Below, piece by piece: positions 1 to 9,804 of a stretch of DNA of 64,000 nucleotides. The position numbers and the translations under genes were made by a program. Under the pieces are notes generated by a model, which saw only the letters and a program-made list of their open reading frames with translations, was not told the DNA's origin and did no database searches. Where the stretch lies: NCBI RefSeq assembly GCF_021155775.2, contig NC_060234.1:13381871-13445870 (forward strand), given 5' to 3'. The stretch comes from Neodiprion pinetum. Taxonomy: Eukaryota; Arthropoda; Insecta; Hymenoptera; Diprionidae. Numbering within the stretch: the stretch's first letter is position 1; every line of letters begins with the position of its first letter.

Positions 1-1
1 T

Positions 2-520
2 AACAACAATCTCGATACAACTACTACACAGACCATTCAAAAAAGCTATATTTCCATCCCATATGTTGCGGGTTTGTTTGAGTCACTTAACAGAACATTC
101 TCCAAATACAAAATTCAATTTGTGGGCAAATGTGCACATGATATATCCTCGATGTTTGATTCGGGTAAAGACCCCTTACCCCTGGGCAATCGCTCGGGTG
201 TAGTTTACAAAATACCTTGCAATCATTGCAACAAGGCTTACATAGGCCAAACTAGTAGACAACTACACACCAGGATAACCGAACATAGACGCAATATCCA
301 CGAACACGAGGATAATTATACCGCATTGACGAGACATGCCATCGATTTCGACCACTCTTTTAACTATTCTCAAGCTAGTATTATTGATGTTGAACCTCTG
401 TATTATAATAGGCTTCTGTTGGAAATGTGCAATATTGTAGCACATCCTAATTCTGTCAACCGTAAACAAGACATAGAACACCTAAGCAATATTTACACCT
501 CTGTGATACGACCATCGTAA
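2..520 (+). pseudogene. Penelope-like retroelement, C-terminal GIY-YIG endonuclease (5' end outside window)
   Basis: The frame is open from base 2, so the reverse transcriptase part lies upstream of the window; the first in-window Met (74) is internal. The visible 172 codons hold a linker and then a GIY-YIG nuclease: GVVYKIPC, followed by AYIGQT, an Arg in the TRITEH helix, and a Glu-containing C-terminal segment (LLLEMCNIV). In Penelope-like elements this domain nicks target DNA before target-primed reverse transcription. The frame ends cleanly at TAA 518-520 with no internal stop, so this part is undamaged, but completeness of the element cannot be judged. The GIY-YIG motifs are seen directly; assignment to Penelope rests on the linker-plus-GIY-YIG layout and the hammerhead-like motif downstream. 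Confidence 0.8.
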
Positions 521-980
521 TTTGTCCATTACCGACTGAGCTTGCTCTCGATTTTACCTTCTTAACACAAAAAAATTTTGTTTTCCGTTTAACCCGTTGA
601 CTCTGCGTTGCTCTGATAACTATTGAGATCGACCTCTTCCCACTACACACTAGACGTTCCACTGTGCTTATGTGCTCTGACTCAACCATAACGGCTGTGT
701 ATTTTATTTCTTTTAACAAACCAACTATAATTATGAATTCGTGGGAGTTACGTGTCGCTAATGCAGTGTGTTTCGTTTTTTGTCGTTTTTGCCTTTTTGT
801 TCTATTTATTCTTCAATTTTCAACACGCTTTTATGTAATTGGAAGTGTTATCGCATTTGAGGTAATCTCTCTTTTATATTTGCTTCAACACCTTGCATAT
901 TATTTACATCAATATGTCTTACTTTGTGAAACCTATTTGTATATCATTTTTTATTTTGTTCGTGACAGATATTTAAATAA
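521..980 (+). other. 3' noncoding tail of the Penelope-like element
   Basis: No supported coding sequence. The stretch is T-rich and joins the GIY-YIG stop codon to the hammerhead-like motif, as in the terminal noncoding parts of Penelope-like elements. An open frame at 664-1029 has no recognisable motif. Confidence 0.5.
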
Positions 981-1040
981 AATTGTTCTGAGGAGGGCCC
1001 CCACCAGGGCCGAAACGTTAACACGATAAAAAGTGTTTTT
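981..1040 (+). ncRNA. hammerhead-ribozyme-like motif of Penelope type
   Basis: The order of conserved parts matches a hammerhead with minimal stem III: CTGAGGA at 988-994, stem II 996-1000 paired with 1007-1011 (GGCCC/GGGCC, one G at 995 unpaired), GAAA at 1012-1015, a 3-bp stem III (CGT 1016-1018 with ACG 1023-1025, loop TAAC), and a cleavage-type triplet ATA at 1026-1028. Stem I is only partly paired. Hammerheads in the terminal repeats of Penelope-like elements are established; activity of this copy is inferred. Confidence 0.65.
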
Positions 1041-1503
1041 GAGTTGTGACCTTAATTTTTTTATACCAGAACCTCGACCGAATTTGTGTGACCTAATTTT
1101 TTTTACCCTAGAACCTTGATCCGTGCCACTCTGGCGATTTTTTGGCGATATTGTCACACATATCAAAAGACTCTGTAATTTTATCAGCGAAAAAAGGGGT
1201 CCTTTTTGAATAAAGAAAAAAAATTTCTTCCCTTTTTGGTAAAAAATCAGCGTTACCGTTTTTTCAAAAATTCCTCTCGAATGCTAACAAAAACTACAAT
1301 TTTTATGTGGAGTCAATTTTTTTCAGTTACTTCAAGTTTCTCAGATACATTCATTTGAAAAAAACGGCAATTTCTCAAGTACTGAGTTAAAAAATCTGAA
1401 AAAATTCACATTGAGTACCTTTTAGTAGTACTTTGATATAACTAATTATGGGGCAGATCTGAGATGGTCGAAAAAAAAGTGGCCGAGTTGACGGAGAATC
1501 CTT
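1041..1503. other. AT-rich stretch without recognised feature
   Basis: Homopolymer-rich sequence between the Penelope remnant and the foldback element. No coding or structural feature seen. Confidence 0.5.
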
Positions 1504-3641
1504 CATATTAGCTTCATACTTACTTGCATCCACTATAGTTCTATAGCTCTTGATCGGTTTTAACAATAGTTCCGTCGATTCAGCGATTTAAACCGTGTTT
1601 AAAGAAATGAGATGCCAACTTCGCAAAACACATGTCAGCATCTCATCGTATTTCGAATATTTGAGTATAGAGAAGTAAGAATCTGAAGAGTTCTACTGTA
1701 TAGACACGTTTTAAGAATGGTTCTGTAGCTTAAATTCCGCAGAAAATGAATTATAAGCACAAAACTCATGTAATACGATTTTAAATATCATTTTGGAGTG
1801 TCTAAGGGATCGATCGACATAATAGGTTTAATTCTGTATGAGTGTTGAAAGTGAAGACAAGGATGAAGAGTTGCGGTCTCAAGCCCTCCCACAATCGTTA
1901 TAAACAATTAGTGTAAATGTGATATCGACGCAACCGTGAGATGCTGAAGCAAAAGTAGGAGTTTAAGGCTTTAGCGAGGTTCTGAATATTGCTAGTAGTG
2001 ACCATACACAATCTTGAGAAGAGTTGCGGTTTTTAGCTTTCTCTGAATAGTTATGAACAATTATTGAAAACGTGAAATAAACAAAACTGTGAGATGCCAA
2101 TGCAAAAATCGGAGTTCTGGGCTTCACCGAGGTTCCAAATATTAGTAGTAATGACCATACACAACCTCGAGAAGAGTTCCGGTTTGTAGCTTTTTCTCAA
2201 TAATTACAAACGATTATTGAAAACTTAAAATTAACAAAACTGTGAGATGCTGACGCAAGAACCCGAGTTCTGGGTTTCAATGACGTCCGAAATATTAGTA
2301 GTAGTGACCATACACATCCTCGAGAAGAGTTCTGGTCTTTAGCTTTCTCTCAATAATTATAAATAATTATTGAATACGTAAAATTAACAAAACTGTGAGA
2401 TGCTGATGAAAAAATCGGAGTTCTGGGCTTCACCGAGGTCCTACACACTGGTAGGAGTGACCACAAACAATTTCGAATAGAGTTCCGGTCTTTAGCCTTA
2501 TCTCAATAATTATAAAAAATCACTAAAAACGTGAAATTAACAAAACTGTAAAATGCTGATGCAGTAACCCGAGTTCTGGGTTTTAACGAAGTCCTAAATA
2601 TTCGTAGTAGTGACCATACACAACCTCGAGAAGAGTTCCCGTTTGTAGCTTTTTCCCAATAATTATAAACGATTATTGAAAACTTAAAATTAACAAAAGT
2701 GGACTCAACATATCCTATTTTATCGCGTGTTTCGTCAAATTTCAAGACCCCATAATTTGTAGAAATAATTAAAAATATCAGCCTCCGCCGACTGAATATC
2801 ACTCATGGTAATAATATGAAGGCGTTTATACGGAAAAAAAAATTTGTCGCCAAAATCGGCGTAGAGCCTAACTTCTGCATATTTAACGTGTTAATGATAT
2901 TTAACACCTCGCTGACGCTCAAAACTCGGATATTTGTATCAGCATCTCACAGTTTTGTTAATTTTACGTTTTTAGTAATTTTTTATAATTATTGAGATAA
3001 GGCTAAAGACCGGAACTCTATTCGAAATTGTTTATGGTTACTCCTACCAGTATGTAGGACCTCGGTGAAGCCCAGAACTCCGATTTTTTCATCAGCATCT
3101 CACAGTTTTGTTAATTTTGCGTTTTCAATAATTGTTCATAATTATTGAGAGAGAGAGCTGAAAACCGTAACTCTTCTCGAGATTGTGGATGGTAACTACT
3201 ACCAATATTCAGAACCTCGCTAAAGCCTTAAACTCCTACTTTTGCTTCAGCATCTCACGGTTGCGTCGATGTCATATTTACACTAATTGTTTATAACGAT
3301 TGTGGGAGGGCTTGAGACCGCAACTCTTCATCCTTGTCTTCACTTTCAACACTCATACAGAATTAAACCTATTATGTCGATCGATCCCTTAGACACTCCA
3401 AAATGAAATTTAAAATCGTATTACATGGGTTTTGTGCTTATAATTCATTTTCTGCGGAATTTAGGCTACAGAACTATTCCTAAAACGTGTCTGTACATGA
3501 GATCCTGACATGTGTTTTGCTAAGTTGGCATCTCATTTCTTTAAACACGATTTAAATCGCTAAATCGACGGAACTATTGTTAAAACCGATCAGGAACTGT
3601 AGAACTATAGTGGATGCAAGTAAATATGAAGCTAATATATG
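1504..3641. repeat. long foldback element with tandem-repeat arms
   Basis: The sequence around 1504-1800 returns as its reverse complement at about 3340-3641 (for example TTAGCTTCATACTTACTTGC at the left and GCAAGTAAATATGAAGCTAA at the right). Both arms contain copies of a 153-bp unit, five on the left and two to three on the right. A non-repeated hinge lies at about 2700-2930. No transposase ORF is present, so it is a non-autonomous foldback element or an inverted satellite block. Arm divergence of several percent indicates age. I could not fix a target duplication. Confidence 0.75.
1936..2700. repeat. five tandem copies of a 153-bp unit
   Basis: Unit starts (GTGAGATGC) fall at 1936, 2089, 2242, 2395 and 2548, exactly 153 bp apart. 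Each unit holds a GAGTTCTGGGCTTCACCGAGG-like block, a GTAGTAGTGACCATACACAA-like block and an AATAATTATAAAC-like block. Copies differ by scattered substitutions and almost no indels. Reverse-complement copies start near 2938, 3090 and 3247. Confidence 0.85.
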
Positions 3642-3999
3642 AGACGCTAACATTTGAGATGCTAGGTTCACATACATCGCAGGATCTCTTGGGATCACAA
3701 CTTTTTTGCTAATTTTCGATCAAGATGTTCAAACGTCGATGCAAGTTGCAGGGGATTTTTCGTCGCTACGTTTCGGACATGCAATTATCGAACAAATAGG
3801 TAGTTAATGCATAAATATATTCTACATACCTCCAGGAACACCCTCCATGTCGTACATAACAAACAACACTTTAATAAAAATTTACCGGCACTTTCAATAC
3901 AGCGTTTCTTTTGAGCACCGTCAGGTCGCAATGGTTACTGTCGCAACGGTACACTTTCAACAACTGTTGTAATCCAAATACCTAAGTCAGCACTCTGCC
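3642..3999. other. stretch without supported feature
   Basis: Flank between the foldback element and the Polinton relict. On the minus strand it may hold further decayed Polinton sequence, but no motif could be followed. Confidence 0.3.
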
Positions 4000-4577
4000 C
4001 TTCCGAAAACTAGCTTAGGACCCCCTCCCCTTGAATATATTTCAAAACCAACTCTGACCGGCAACTTTGAAATTTCGACTTTTGCCGACTTTTTCGACGA
4101 TTCAGCCAACTGTGCGCCTATGTCGCGCTCGAAGCTGATCGGTGAGTCACCAACCATCAGCCCGGCAGTAGAAAGGCTCCGTACCCGTACACGGTATCCA
4201 ACTCATACTGTCTTTGTTTATCGTTGAGCATCTCAAGATATTCATTTTCTGATCTCAATGACGACTCTGTAATAGTTTGATCCTCTTCCTCTGCAGTTGC
4301 AATAGAATCTGCTTCAGATTCCATTTCGTTCTTCGGCTCATCGTTCGGTTCAGTTTTGATCTCTTCCTTCGCCTCTTCCTTGAATAGTTTTCATGCCTCG
4401 AGAAACATCGATTACTTCCTGCAGCGGGGTTAGCACAGGTTTAAAGACATCCTTCATTGTTTCCTGCAGCGACTCTTCTCCCGTCTTGAGGATTCTATGC
4501 TTACGACGAATTGCGTTACTCGCTTGAGCGACATGACGCAAGACTTCTTTTTCCTCACAAATTGCCTGCATGTTCAT
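4000..4577 (-). pseudogene. Polinton-associated protein of unknown role, broken
   Basis: Reads right to left from an ATG at 4577. The first 75 codons include RHVAQASNAIRRKHRILKTG and a FKPVLTPLQEVID segment, a helical N-terminus I associate with a protein encoded beside the ATPase in arthropod Polintons. The reading frame then shifts; further along the minus strand, VYGYGAFLLPG and then LMVGDSPISFE are recovered in different frames. Its function is not established, though a virion-associated role is usually assumed. At least one frameshift and a stop make it non-functional. Confidence 0.55.
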
Positions 4578-4719
4578 ACAACTAGCTCTGGAAAGCTACT
4601 GTTTCGTTTCCATTGATAATTGTGTATTTTATTCTTTTGTCATATTTATGAAATTGTCAAATCCCTACCGACCATTATCGAGCTCTCTATCCTTGTCAAT
4701 CACCAAGAACCCATATTTG

Positions 4720-5425
4720 TCACGTCATACACAAGTTTTCAAACTGCGTGTACGACATATTGGTGTTTACATGATCATTGTAAACATATCTCAGGTTCAT
4801 CTCGTCCTGTTTGAATAAGACCAGCAAGTTGGTGTTGTCGCCCAGGAGATGCTTTAGGATTTGAGCATAGGTCTGACAAAGATAGGAACAGTCTACATCA
4901 TGATGTCTACCCATACAGAAGTAAGCGCGTATGTTATCCTGCTTCTCACACGCTACGTCATCTAATATCATGATAGAGTAAGGTTGCGGCTCGTTCGGTG
5001 CAATGACATGCTCATGCTCGTGAAAGAAGAAGTACTCAACACCGTCGACACTTTCGAGCACTTGACTCAGAAATTTGTATTTCGGTTGATTGAGAGATTT
5101 TGAGTAAACGTACAGGTTTTAGAACCTCAAACCGTTTGGATGCGTTATAAGTGCAAATAATGTGTTGATTTTACCATAGTTGGATGGTCCGCAGAATACC
5201 ACACGTACACTCCTCGGTAAAAGTTCACCATGGCGTTTTTTTCGTTTCGCACTCTGCTCCGTAAATTTGTCACAATTCACCGGGGCAGCTTGGTCGATTG
5301 TGTCTCGAAACTCATCTTGGACTTGACCGTTTGTATTTCCTATAAATGCATCGTTTATAAAAACTTTCCCTCAGTCGTAGAGCGGACGTGATTGTGCACA
5401 CACGCGATCGTAAGCGATCCTCGAA
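4720..5425 (-). pseudogene. Polinton packaging ATPase (A32/FtsK-like), two nonsense codons
   Basis: One minus-strand frame carries the family's hallmarks: a Walker A-type loop (VVFCGPSNYGKINT, with Ile where Thr/Ser is usual), a Walker B strand SIMILDDVACEKQ, the DCSYLCQTYAQI segment and a LLVLFKQDE helix. In Polintons and related double-jelly-roll viruses this ATPase is expected to pump DNA into capsids. The frame is interrupted by TGA at 5373-5371 and TAA at 5121-5119. The 113-codon open piece is only the part after the second stop. The altered P-loop residue also argues against activity. The N-terminal limit is uncertain. Confidence 0.85.
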
Positions 5426-5639
5426 AAAGTGATCAAGTGGAAAAGGTTTGGTGAACAGCATTATCAATAAACTCCCTGTCGAGTTGCATGTTCCCGGTTA
5501 CCAATACTGCGGTCCTGATACGAAGTTGATGAAAAGACTCGCAAGTGGCGATTCCGGTATCAGTCCTCTCGACGCAGCGTGCAACTGACACGATATAGCG
5601 TATTCGAAAAATCACCAGAATCTTGAATCTAGAAGCACC

Positions 5640-6146
5640 GCGAATAAAATATTAGCCGAAAAAGCCTGGAAACGGGTTTTCGCAGAGGACGCAAATTTGA
5701 ATAAAAAAGCAACCGCTGGGGCTGTAGCTAACACGGTGAAGTTGAAAACAAAGTTGGGTATCGGGTGTCGAAAACCAAAAAAACGTTTCCTTGAACAAAA
5801 TCATACGCGCGGCAAAACAGTCTATGATTCCGAGCCACCGCGCGAAAACAAGCATTAAGTCTGCACTCAAAGGTGCTCGAGAAGCTGTGAAAAAAGAAGG
5901 TGGAAAACATAACGTCCGATCATCACGCGTCCTACCGGTGCTCTGAAAAGTTGGCGGATTTTTACGTCTTTACCTACCTATTTTTCCGGTCTCAGCGCTA
6001 CGGGTGCGTTAGCTGGGGGTGCTGTGGGTGTAGCGAAGGCTGTAAACAATGCGAGCGTAGCTGAACGAGAATTGGAGGAGAGCAAACGGCATCACAAAAC
6101 CATGGAAGCGATCACCTTAGGTAAAGGTCTCCATCTCAAACCGTGA
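5640..6146 (+). pseudogene. Polinton basic/hydrophobic structural protein, frameshifted
   Basis: Two segments in different frames fit one known Polinton product. The first (about 5794-5945) is Lys/Arg-rich with IKSALKGAREAVKKEGGKH. The second (about 5961-6146) has a hydrophobic Gly/Ala stretch, LSATGALAGGAVGVAKAVNN, then a charged helix with ELEESKRHHKTMEAI. A membrane-active or core protein, analogous to adenoviral pVI or X, is inferred from composition only. Stops and shifts at about 5945 and 6144 break it. The protease gene follows directly, as usual in these elements. Confidence 0.6.
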
Positions 6147-6189
6147 AAAAGGGTTTCGGTCTTCATCTTTCAAAAAACTAAGTGTGAAG

Positions 6190-6552
6190 CAGCCACGCCG
6201 AGCTTTGACCAACTGGGATTTGCTAAAGTATGCAAAAATAATGAAAATTCCCTACTTTTGAGGTGTTTTTATGCGCAACGAAATGCCGAAAAACGAACTG
6301 CGTAGAAACGAGGCAGCTGTCGTCAATTTTGACGATAAGGATAGCCCTGGGACACACTGGGTTGCATATAAGAAACGCGGCAACGATATCGTATATTTCG
6401 ACAGTTTCGGTCATCTTCAACCTCCGTTAGACCTCGTAAGATATCTCGGTGTTGGTAGCGTTACGTATAACGATGAAACATTTCAGGATTACGATACATT
6501 CGACTGCGGGCACTTACGTCTGAAATTTATAAGCGGTGAGCTGCATAAACAT
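6190..6552 (+). pseudogene. Polinton adenain-like cysteine protease, early stop
   Basis: The frame runs ALTNWDLLKYAKIMKIPYF, then TGA at 6259-6261, then GVFMRNEMPKNELRRNE. The catalytic His lies in GTHWVAYKKRG, the acidic/Ser-rich strand is IVYFDSFG, and the catalytic Cys is in DCGHLRLKF. These are the landmarks of the adenovirus-type (C5) maturation protease carried by Polintons. The 173-codon ORF starting at Met 6271 is only what remains after the stop. The protease reading passes without a break into the next structural protein near 6553, which looks like a deletion join. Confidence 0.85.
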
Positions 6553-7216
6553 GATTCGCTTATGTTAACGATATCGGAAACGCAATATTTTCCTCCAATC
6601 GAACTTGCTCTGAACAAAAATTATGCTCTCGGCCTCGTTGAGCTGTTAACCTATTCCATTCCCAATGTTGACGGCAGTCACAATAAAATATACATAGCCG
6701 ATAAAGTAGTCACTATATCTACTAGCAGCTACCAAATTGAGGATATTGAAAAGTATAAAGTATCAAAACGCGCTAAAAAATCCAGACATTGAAATCAGCA
6801 TAAAGCCCAACAATAATACTTTATGCAGCGAAATAAAATGTAACCACATCACAAATTTTAAACCTGACGATTCTATAAGTCAGTTTCTCGGAATCACACC
6901 GGGCCTATTGACAGCTAACCAAACTCACCAATCGGATATGCCTGTAGCTATTCTCAAGATCATTGCGTTGCGAGTCGAATGCAGCATTACAACGGGTGCC
7001 TACGTCAACGAGCGCAAAGTGCATACTATTCACGAATTTTTCCCTATCGTTCCGCCGGGATACAAGATCGTGGAAGTGCCGTCGCACGTCATTTACCTTC
7101 CGATCACCGTCAAGACCATAGACCACGTACAGCATCGGTTAGTCAAACAAGACGCAGACCTGGTTAATTTTCGCGGAGAAGTTATAACTGTGAGACTGCA
7201 CATCAAATCGCAATAA
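6553..7216 (+). pseudogene. Polinton capsid-type (probable minor capsid) protein, frameshifted
   Basis: Starts within YFPPIELALNKNYALGLVEL, which I associate with the N-terminus of a conserved Polinton structural protein, and continues in another frame after about 6757 with IEISIKPNNNTLCSEIKC, TTGAYVNERKVHTIHEFFP and DLVNFRGEVITVRLHI. The C-terminal part is open from 6737 to 7216. The beta-rich pattern fits a jelly-roll capsid or penton-like protein, but which of the named Polinton structural proteins this is remains unsettled. One frameshift near 6757 breaks it. Confidence 0.6.
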
Positions 7217-7219
7217 AAG

Positions 7220-7393
7220 ATGGGTATTGTATATAACAGATTGTCCAACAAGAGTTATATTAGTCAGTCAGCATGTCCCGATCAAGTCAGTCATCGATCG
7301 ATTCCCGAACCGCTAACACGTCGAAACGTGAAGTTCCTGATAGCTTTGGGTCTAAAGCTGACACCTTTTGGAAAACGAATTTCCGACAAATAA
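7220..7393 (+). CDS. small Polinton-associated protein, 57 aa
   Basis: ATG at 7220, stop TAA at 7391-7393, four bases after the previous gene's stop. It ends in NVKFLIALGLKLTPFGKRIS, a pattern I associate with short proteins placed before the major capsid gene in Polintons. It is open but sits in a dead element. Function is unknown; it could equally be the N-terminal remnant of a longer gene. Confidence 0.4.
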   Translation: MGIVYNRLSNKSYISQSACPDQVSHRSIPEPLTRRNVKFLIALGLKLTPFGKRISDK

Positions 7394-7424
7394 AACTGCG
7401 ATTCTGCTGTTTCGTTGTATGCTA

Positions 7425-7976
7425 CGTACCGTGGAGGAAGAAATCTTGAGCATCCAAACGCCTGTTGTCTTTGACGAATCAATCGCACACCAAAAAATAC
7501 ATGCACACAAACCGTACGCATCGTCAACTTTCAACAACAGCGATGAGATTCGAATCACCGTTGAGCATCAGGATTTATGCACACTACCGAGCAAGAGTTC
7601 GCTGCACATCTCTGGAAAATTGGTCATATCGGACGGCACTGCAGCAGCGATCATAACCCTAGTCAATAACGCCAACTGCCATTTGTTCGAAGATGTACGC
7701 TACGAATGAAACGCTGTAGAGATTGATAAATGCAAAAACGTTGGTCTGATCACCCTGCTGAAGGGTTTCGCTTCGCTCAACTCTGGTCAGAGTTAGCTTA
7801 TGGAAAATGCTGGATGGCTCGATGTTCAGGAGACGAAAAAATTAAGTGATGCCGATGGCAACTTTGATGTAGTTATTCCCTTAAGCATGATATTGGGCTT
7901 CGCTGAAGACTATCACAAGATCATCGTTAACGTGAAACATGAGCTGATTCTTACAAGATTAAAGATTAAAAAGTGA
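7425..7976 (+). pseudogene. Polinton major-capsid-type protein, truncated, two stops
   Basis: One frame shows HKPYASSTFNNSDEIRI, HLFEDVRYE, then TGA 7707-7709, NAVEIDKCKNVGL, then TAG 7794-7796, then LMENAGWLDV and IPLSMILGFAEDYHKIIVN, ending at TGA 7974-7976. These blocks match the N-terminal third of the double-jelly-roll major capsid protein of arthropod Polintons, which is normally several hundred residues longer. The rest is missing: at about 7990 the sequence changes to an unrelated BEL/Pao retrotransposon. The gene is therefore both interrupted and 3'-truncated. Confidence 0.7.
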
Positions 7977-7998
7977 TTTAAATGCCATCGGTCAAAAT

Positions 7999-8245
7999 CA
8001 AGACGAAGACTTCAGAATCGTGATCCGCTACCAGCAACCACGAAACAAGCACTTTCAGGGTGCCATGGTCGTTTTGAAGGATGACAACGTTCCACCTATG
8101 CAATAGCGACTGGGCAGAATCGTAGAAAGCCACCCAAGTAAAGATGGTCTCACTAGGGTGGTGAGCGTGAAAACACGCAACGGTATAGTCAACGAGCCGT
8201 AGCCAAAGTATTCGTACTTCCCTTAGAAGAATACATGTAGTCTTA
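7999..8245 (+). pseudogene. BEL/Pao retrotransposon, C-terminal (DUF5641-type) polyprotein tail
   Basis: The frame reads GAMVVLKDDNVPPMQ, then TAG 8104-8106, RLGRIVESHPSKDGLTRVV, SVKTRNGIVNEP, then TAG 8200-8202 and 8224-8226. The order 'V.LKDDN.PP..W.LGRI...P..DGL.R.V.VKT' is the signature of the domain that ends BEL/Pao integrases. Only this tail is visible. It abuts the truncated capsid gene, so the retrotransposon (or its fragment) probably inserted into the old Polinton. No LTR was identified downstream. Confidence 0.75.
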
Positions 8246-8290
8246 AACACCTATATATAAGACAATGTGTAACCTCAAACTTAATTAGAT

Positions 8291-8947
8291 TTAACCATTT
8301 ATTTTAGTCAACTTATCGAAAGTACGTTCTTTCAAGGCAGGCGGGATGTTCAGTCCCACGTAGGCTAATATACCCAAGCAATAGTCATAAAAGTTTGTAT
8401 ATCGTTAAACTGACTCATAAAATTTTCTACACCATAAGAGGAGGCAATCCCAAGCCAAGTTTTACCCTACGGGTTTTTTCACGTGCCATAAAAAATGCAC
8501 ATCGACTGTTCCAACAAAAAACCATGCATGAAAATGTAGCCAAAGAGACAAGGCTTGGACACGTTCGACGAATTCGAGTCCTCGGACTTTCTCTGTTGAT
8601 GGTGGCTATGGGGGTGCCAGACGTCTTGGCAGAGGCTGCCGGCTGAGGGTCCTGCGCCGAGAGCCTCGCGAATATGACGTAGGCGTCTCTGGGTTTTTTC
8701 CAACCACTGCCGGCCAGTCATGGACGTACTTGGCACTGCCTCCCACCCTCCTGGGTTCGGTCAGTATTTGACACGTTTGCTTATCGATGAATGCACTTTC
8801 ACCCCCGATATTAAAGACGCGATTCCTTGAGTACACTTTACTCTCGTATAACACTTGTAGCTGAGTCACTTGCCTAGTTATAAGTTCACAAATTACAGTT
8901 TTACCGTAATACATTTCAGCATTAGTAAATCTACTTGTATCTACCAA
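8291..8947 (-). pseudogene. decayed ORF of unknown family
   Basis: On the minus strand, pieces of open frame are spread over two frames: a 113-codon piece beginning MVDTSRFTNAEMYYGKTVI (8947-8606), and an overlapping piece that continues through two stops into GIASSYGVENFMSQFNDIQ and IPPALKERTFDKLTKING, ending at 8291. The last part reads like real protein. I do not recognise the family. Its position beside Polinton and BEL/Pao debris suggests transposon origin, but that is inference. Confidence 0.35.
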
Positions 8948-9403
8948 CTAGGAATGTACAACCTCATATGTGTATCACCTATATGTCATCGGGATTTGAT
9001 AAATTACTTTTTTTGCGTTTCATCCTGATTTTGTTCACACGCATTGAGAAAATAAAAGCGCAGCAGGAGATCCTGATCTTGCTGACGCGTTATTCCAACA
9101 ACGTTGACGCAACAGGATACTCGTAAAAGCACATTTTTCCTACTCAAATATTGTTATAATTGCAAAATCAGCGATACCAGTGTTGCCACTCTATTACAAT
9201 TGTAACAGATCTATTACCTTTGTATAGGATTTAGTACGCTAGTACGCCGATAGTCGATCTACTACGTTTGAAAAAGTAGATCGCGCCAGTAGATGGCGCT
9301 GATGGCAAAATTCATCTTGAGCTTACTTTTTCTGCCGTGCAGGCACATGAGCGCTTCTTTAGCAACGATTGACCAATCCTCGCTCGTAAACAGTGAGTGC
9401 GCC
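8948..9403. other. 5' flank of the hAT gene
   Basis: No gene seen. CAGTGTTGCCACTC at about 9180 resembles the ends of many hAT elements (CAGTGTTGCC...). No matching GGCAACACTG was found 3' of the transposase gene, so the left boundary is only a suggestion. Confidence 0.3.
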
Positions 9404-9760
9404 GAGCCGAGCCGCCGACGGCGCGGACGACAAACGACAAACGAACGACGAATTGACACAAGTGACTTATTCTTTGGTGTGTTTTCCTGAATATTAAAAC
9501 CAATTCAAAATTAAAACTAATCAACTAATGTCGAGATTTTCGCGATCGGCGCATTGAGATTATTCGAGATGGTCAAAGTGTGAGGAGTGAACTCGAGGCT
9601 TTACCGCCGAGCCGCCGACGACAAACGACAAACGAACGACAAAGTGACAATTGACTTTTATTCTTTGTTGTGTTTTTGCGAATGCTAGAACTAATATCGA
9701 GATCTTCGATATGACTTTGGTCAAAGTGTGAGGACTGTGACTGTGAGGGTAGCGAGTGCG
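9404..9760. repeat. imperfect tandem duplication of about 200 bp upstream of the hAT gene
   Basis: GAGCCGCCGACG, GACAAACGACAAACGAACGAC and GGTCAAAGTGTGAGGA occur in the same order at 9404-9595 and again at 9607-9740. The second copy ends about 65 bp before the start codon, so the duplicated unit probably covers the promoter or 5' leader. Confidence 0.7.
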
Positions 9761-9804
9761 GAAACAAACTCTCATCCGAGTCGGTATTAAACGAATGTCC
9801 AAAG

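Larger units (their letters stand above)
4000..7976. mobile_element. relict Maverick/Polinton (structural and packaging block)
   Basis: A cluster of broken genes typical of Polintons: a packaging ATPase and one further protein on the minus strand, then a basic/hydrophobic structural protein, an adenain-like cysteine protease, a capsid-type protein, a small protein and a major-capsid-type tail on the plus strand. Nonsense codons and frameshifts are spread through all of them. No PolB, integrase or terminal repeats were found here, and sequence joins suggest internal deletions. It is older and separate from the bounded Polinton at 17085-29441, which lacks exactly these genes. Confidence 0.8.

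Noticed and set aside
1936..2700. Regularly spaced repeats suggesting a CRISPR-like array
   Set aside because: The whole 153-bp unit is repeated without variable spacers, and the genome is eukaryotic; it is a tandem repeat.
4570..4818. Plus-strand frames opposite the Polinton ATPase
   Set aside because: They run antisense to clear ATPase motifs and show no motif of their own.
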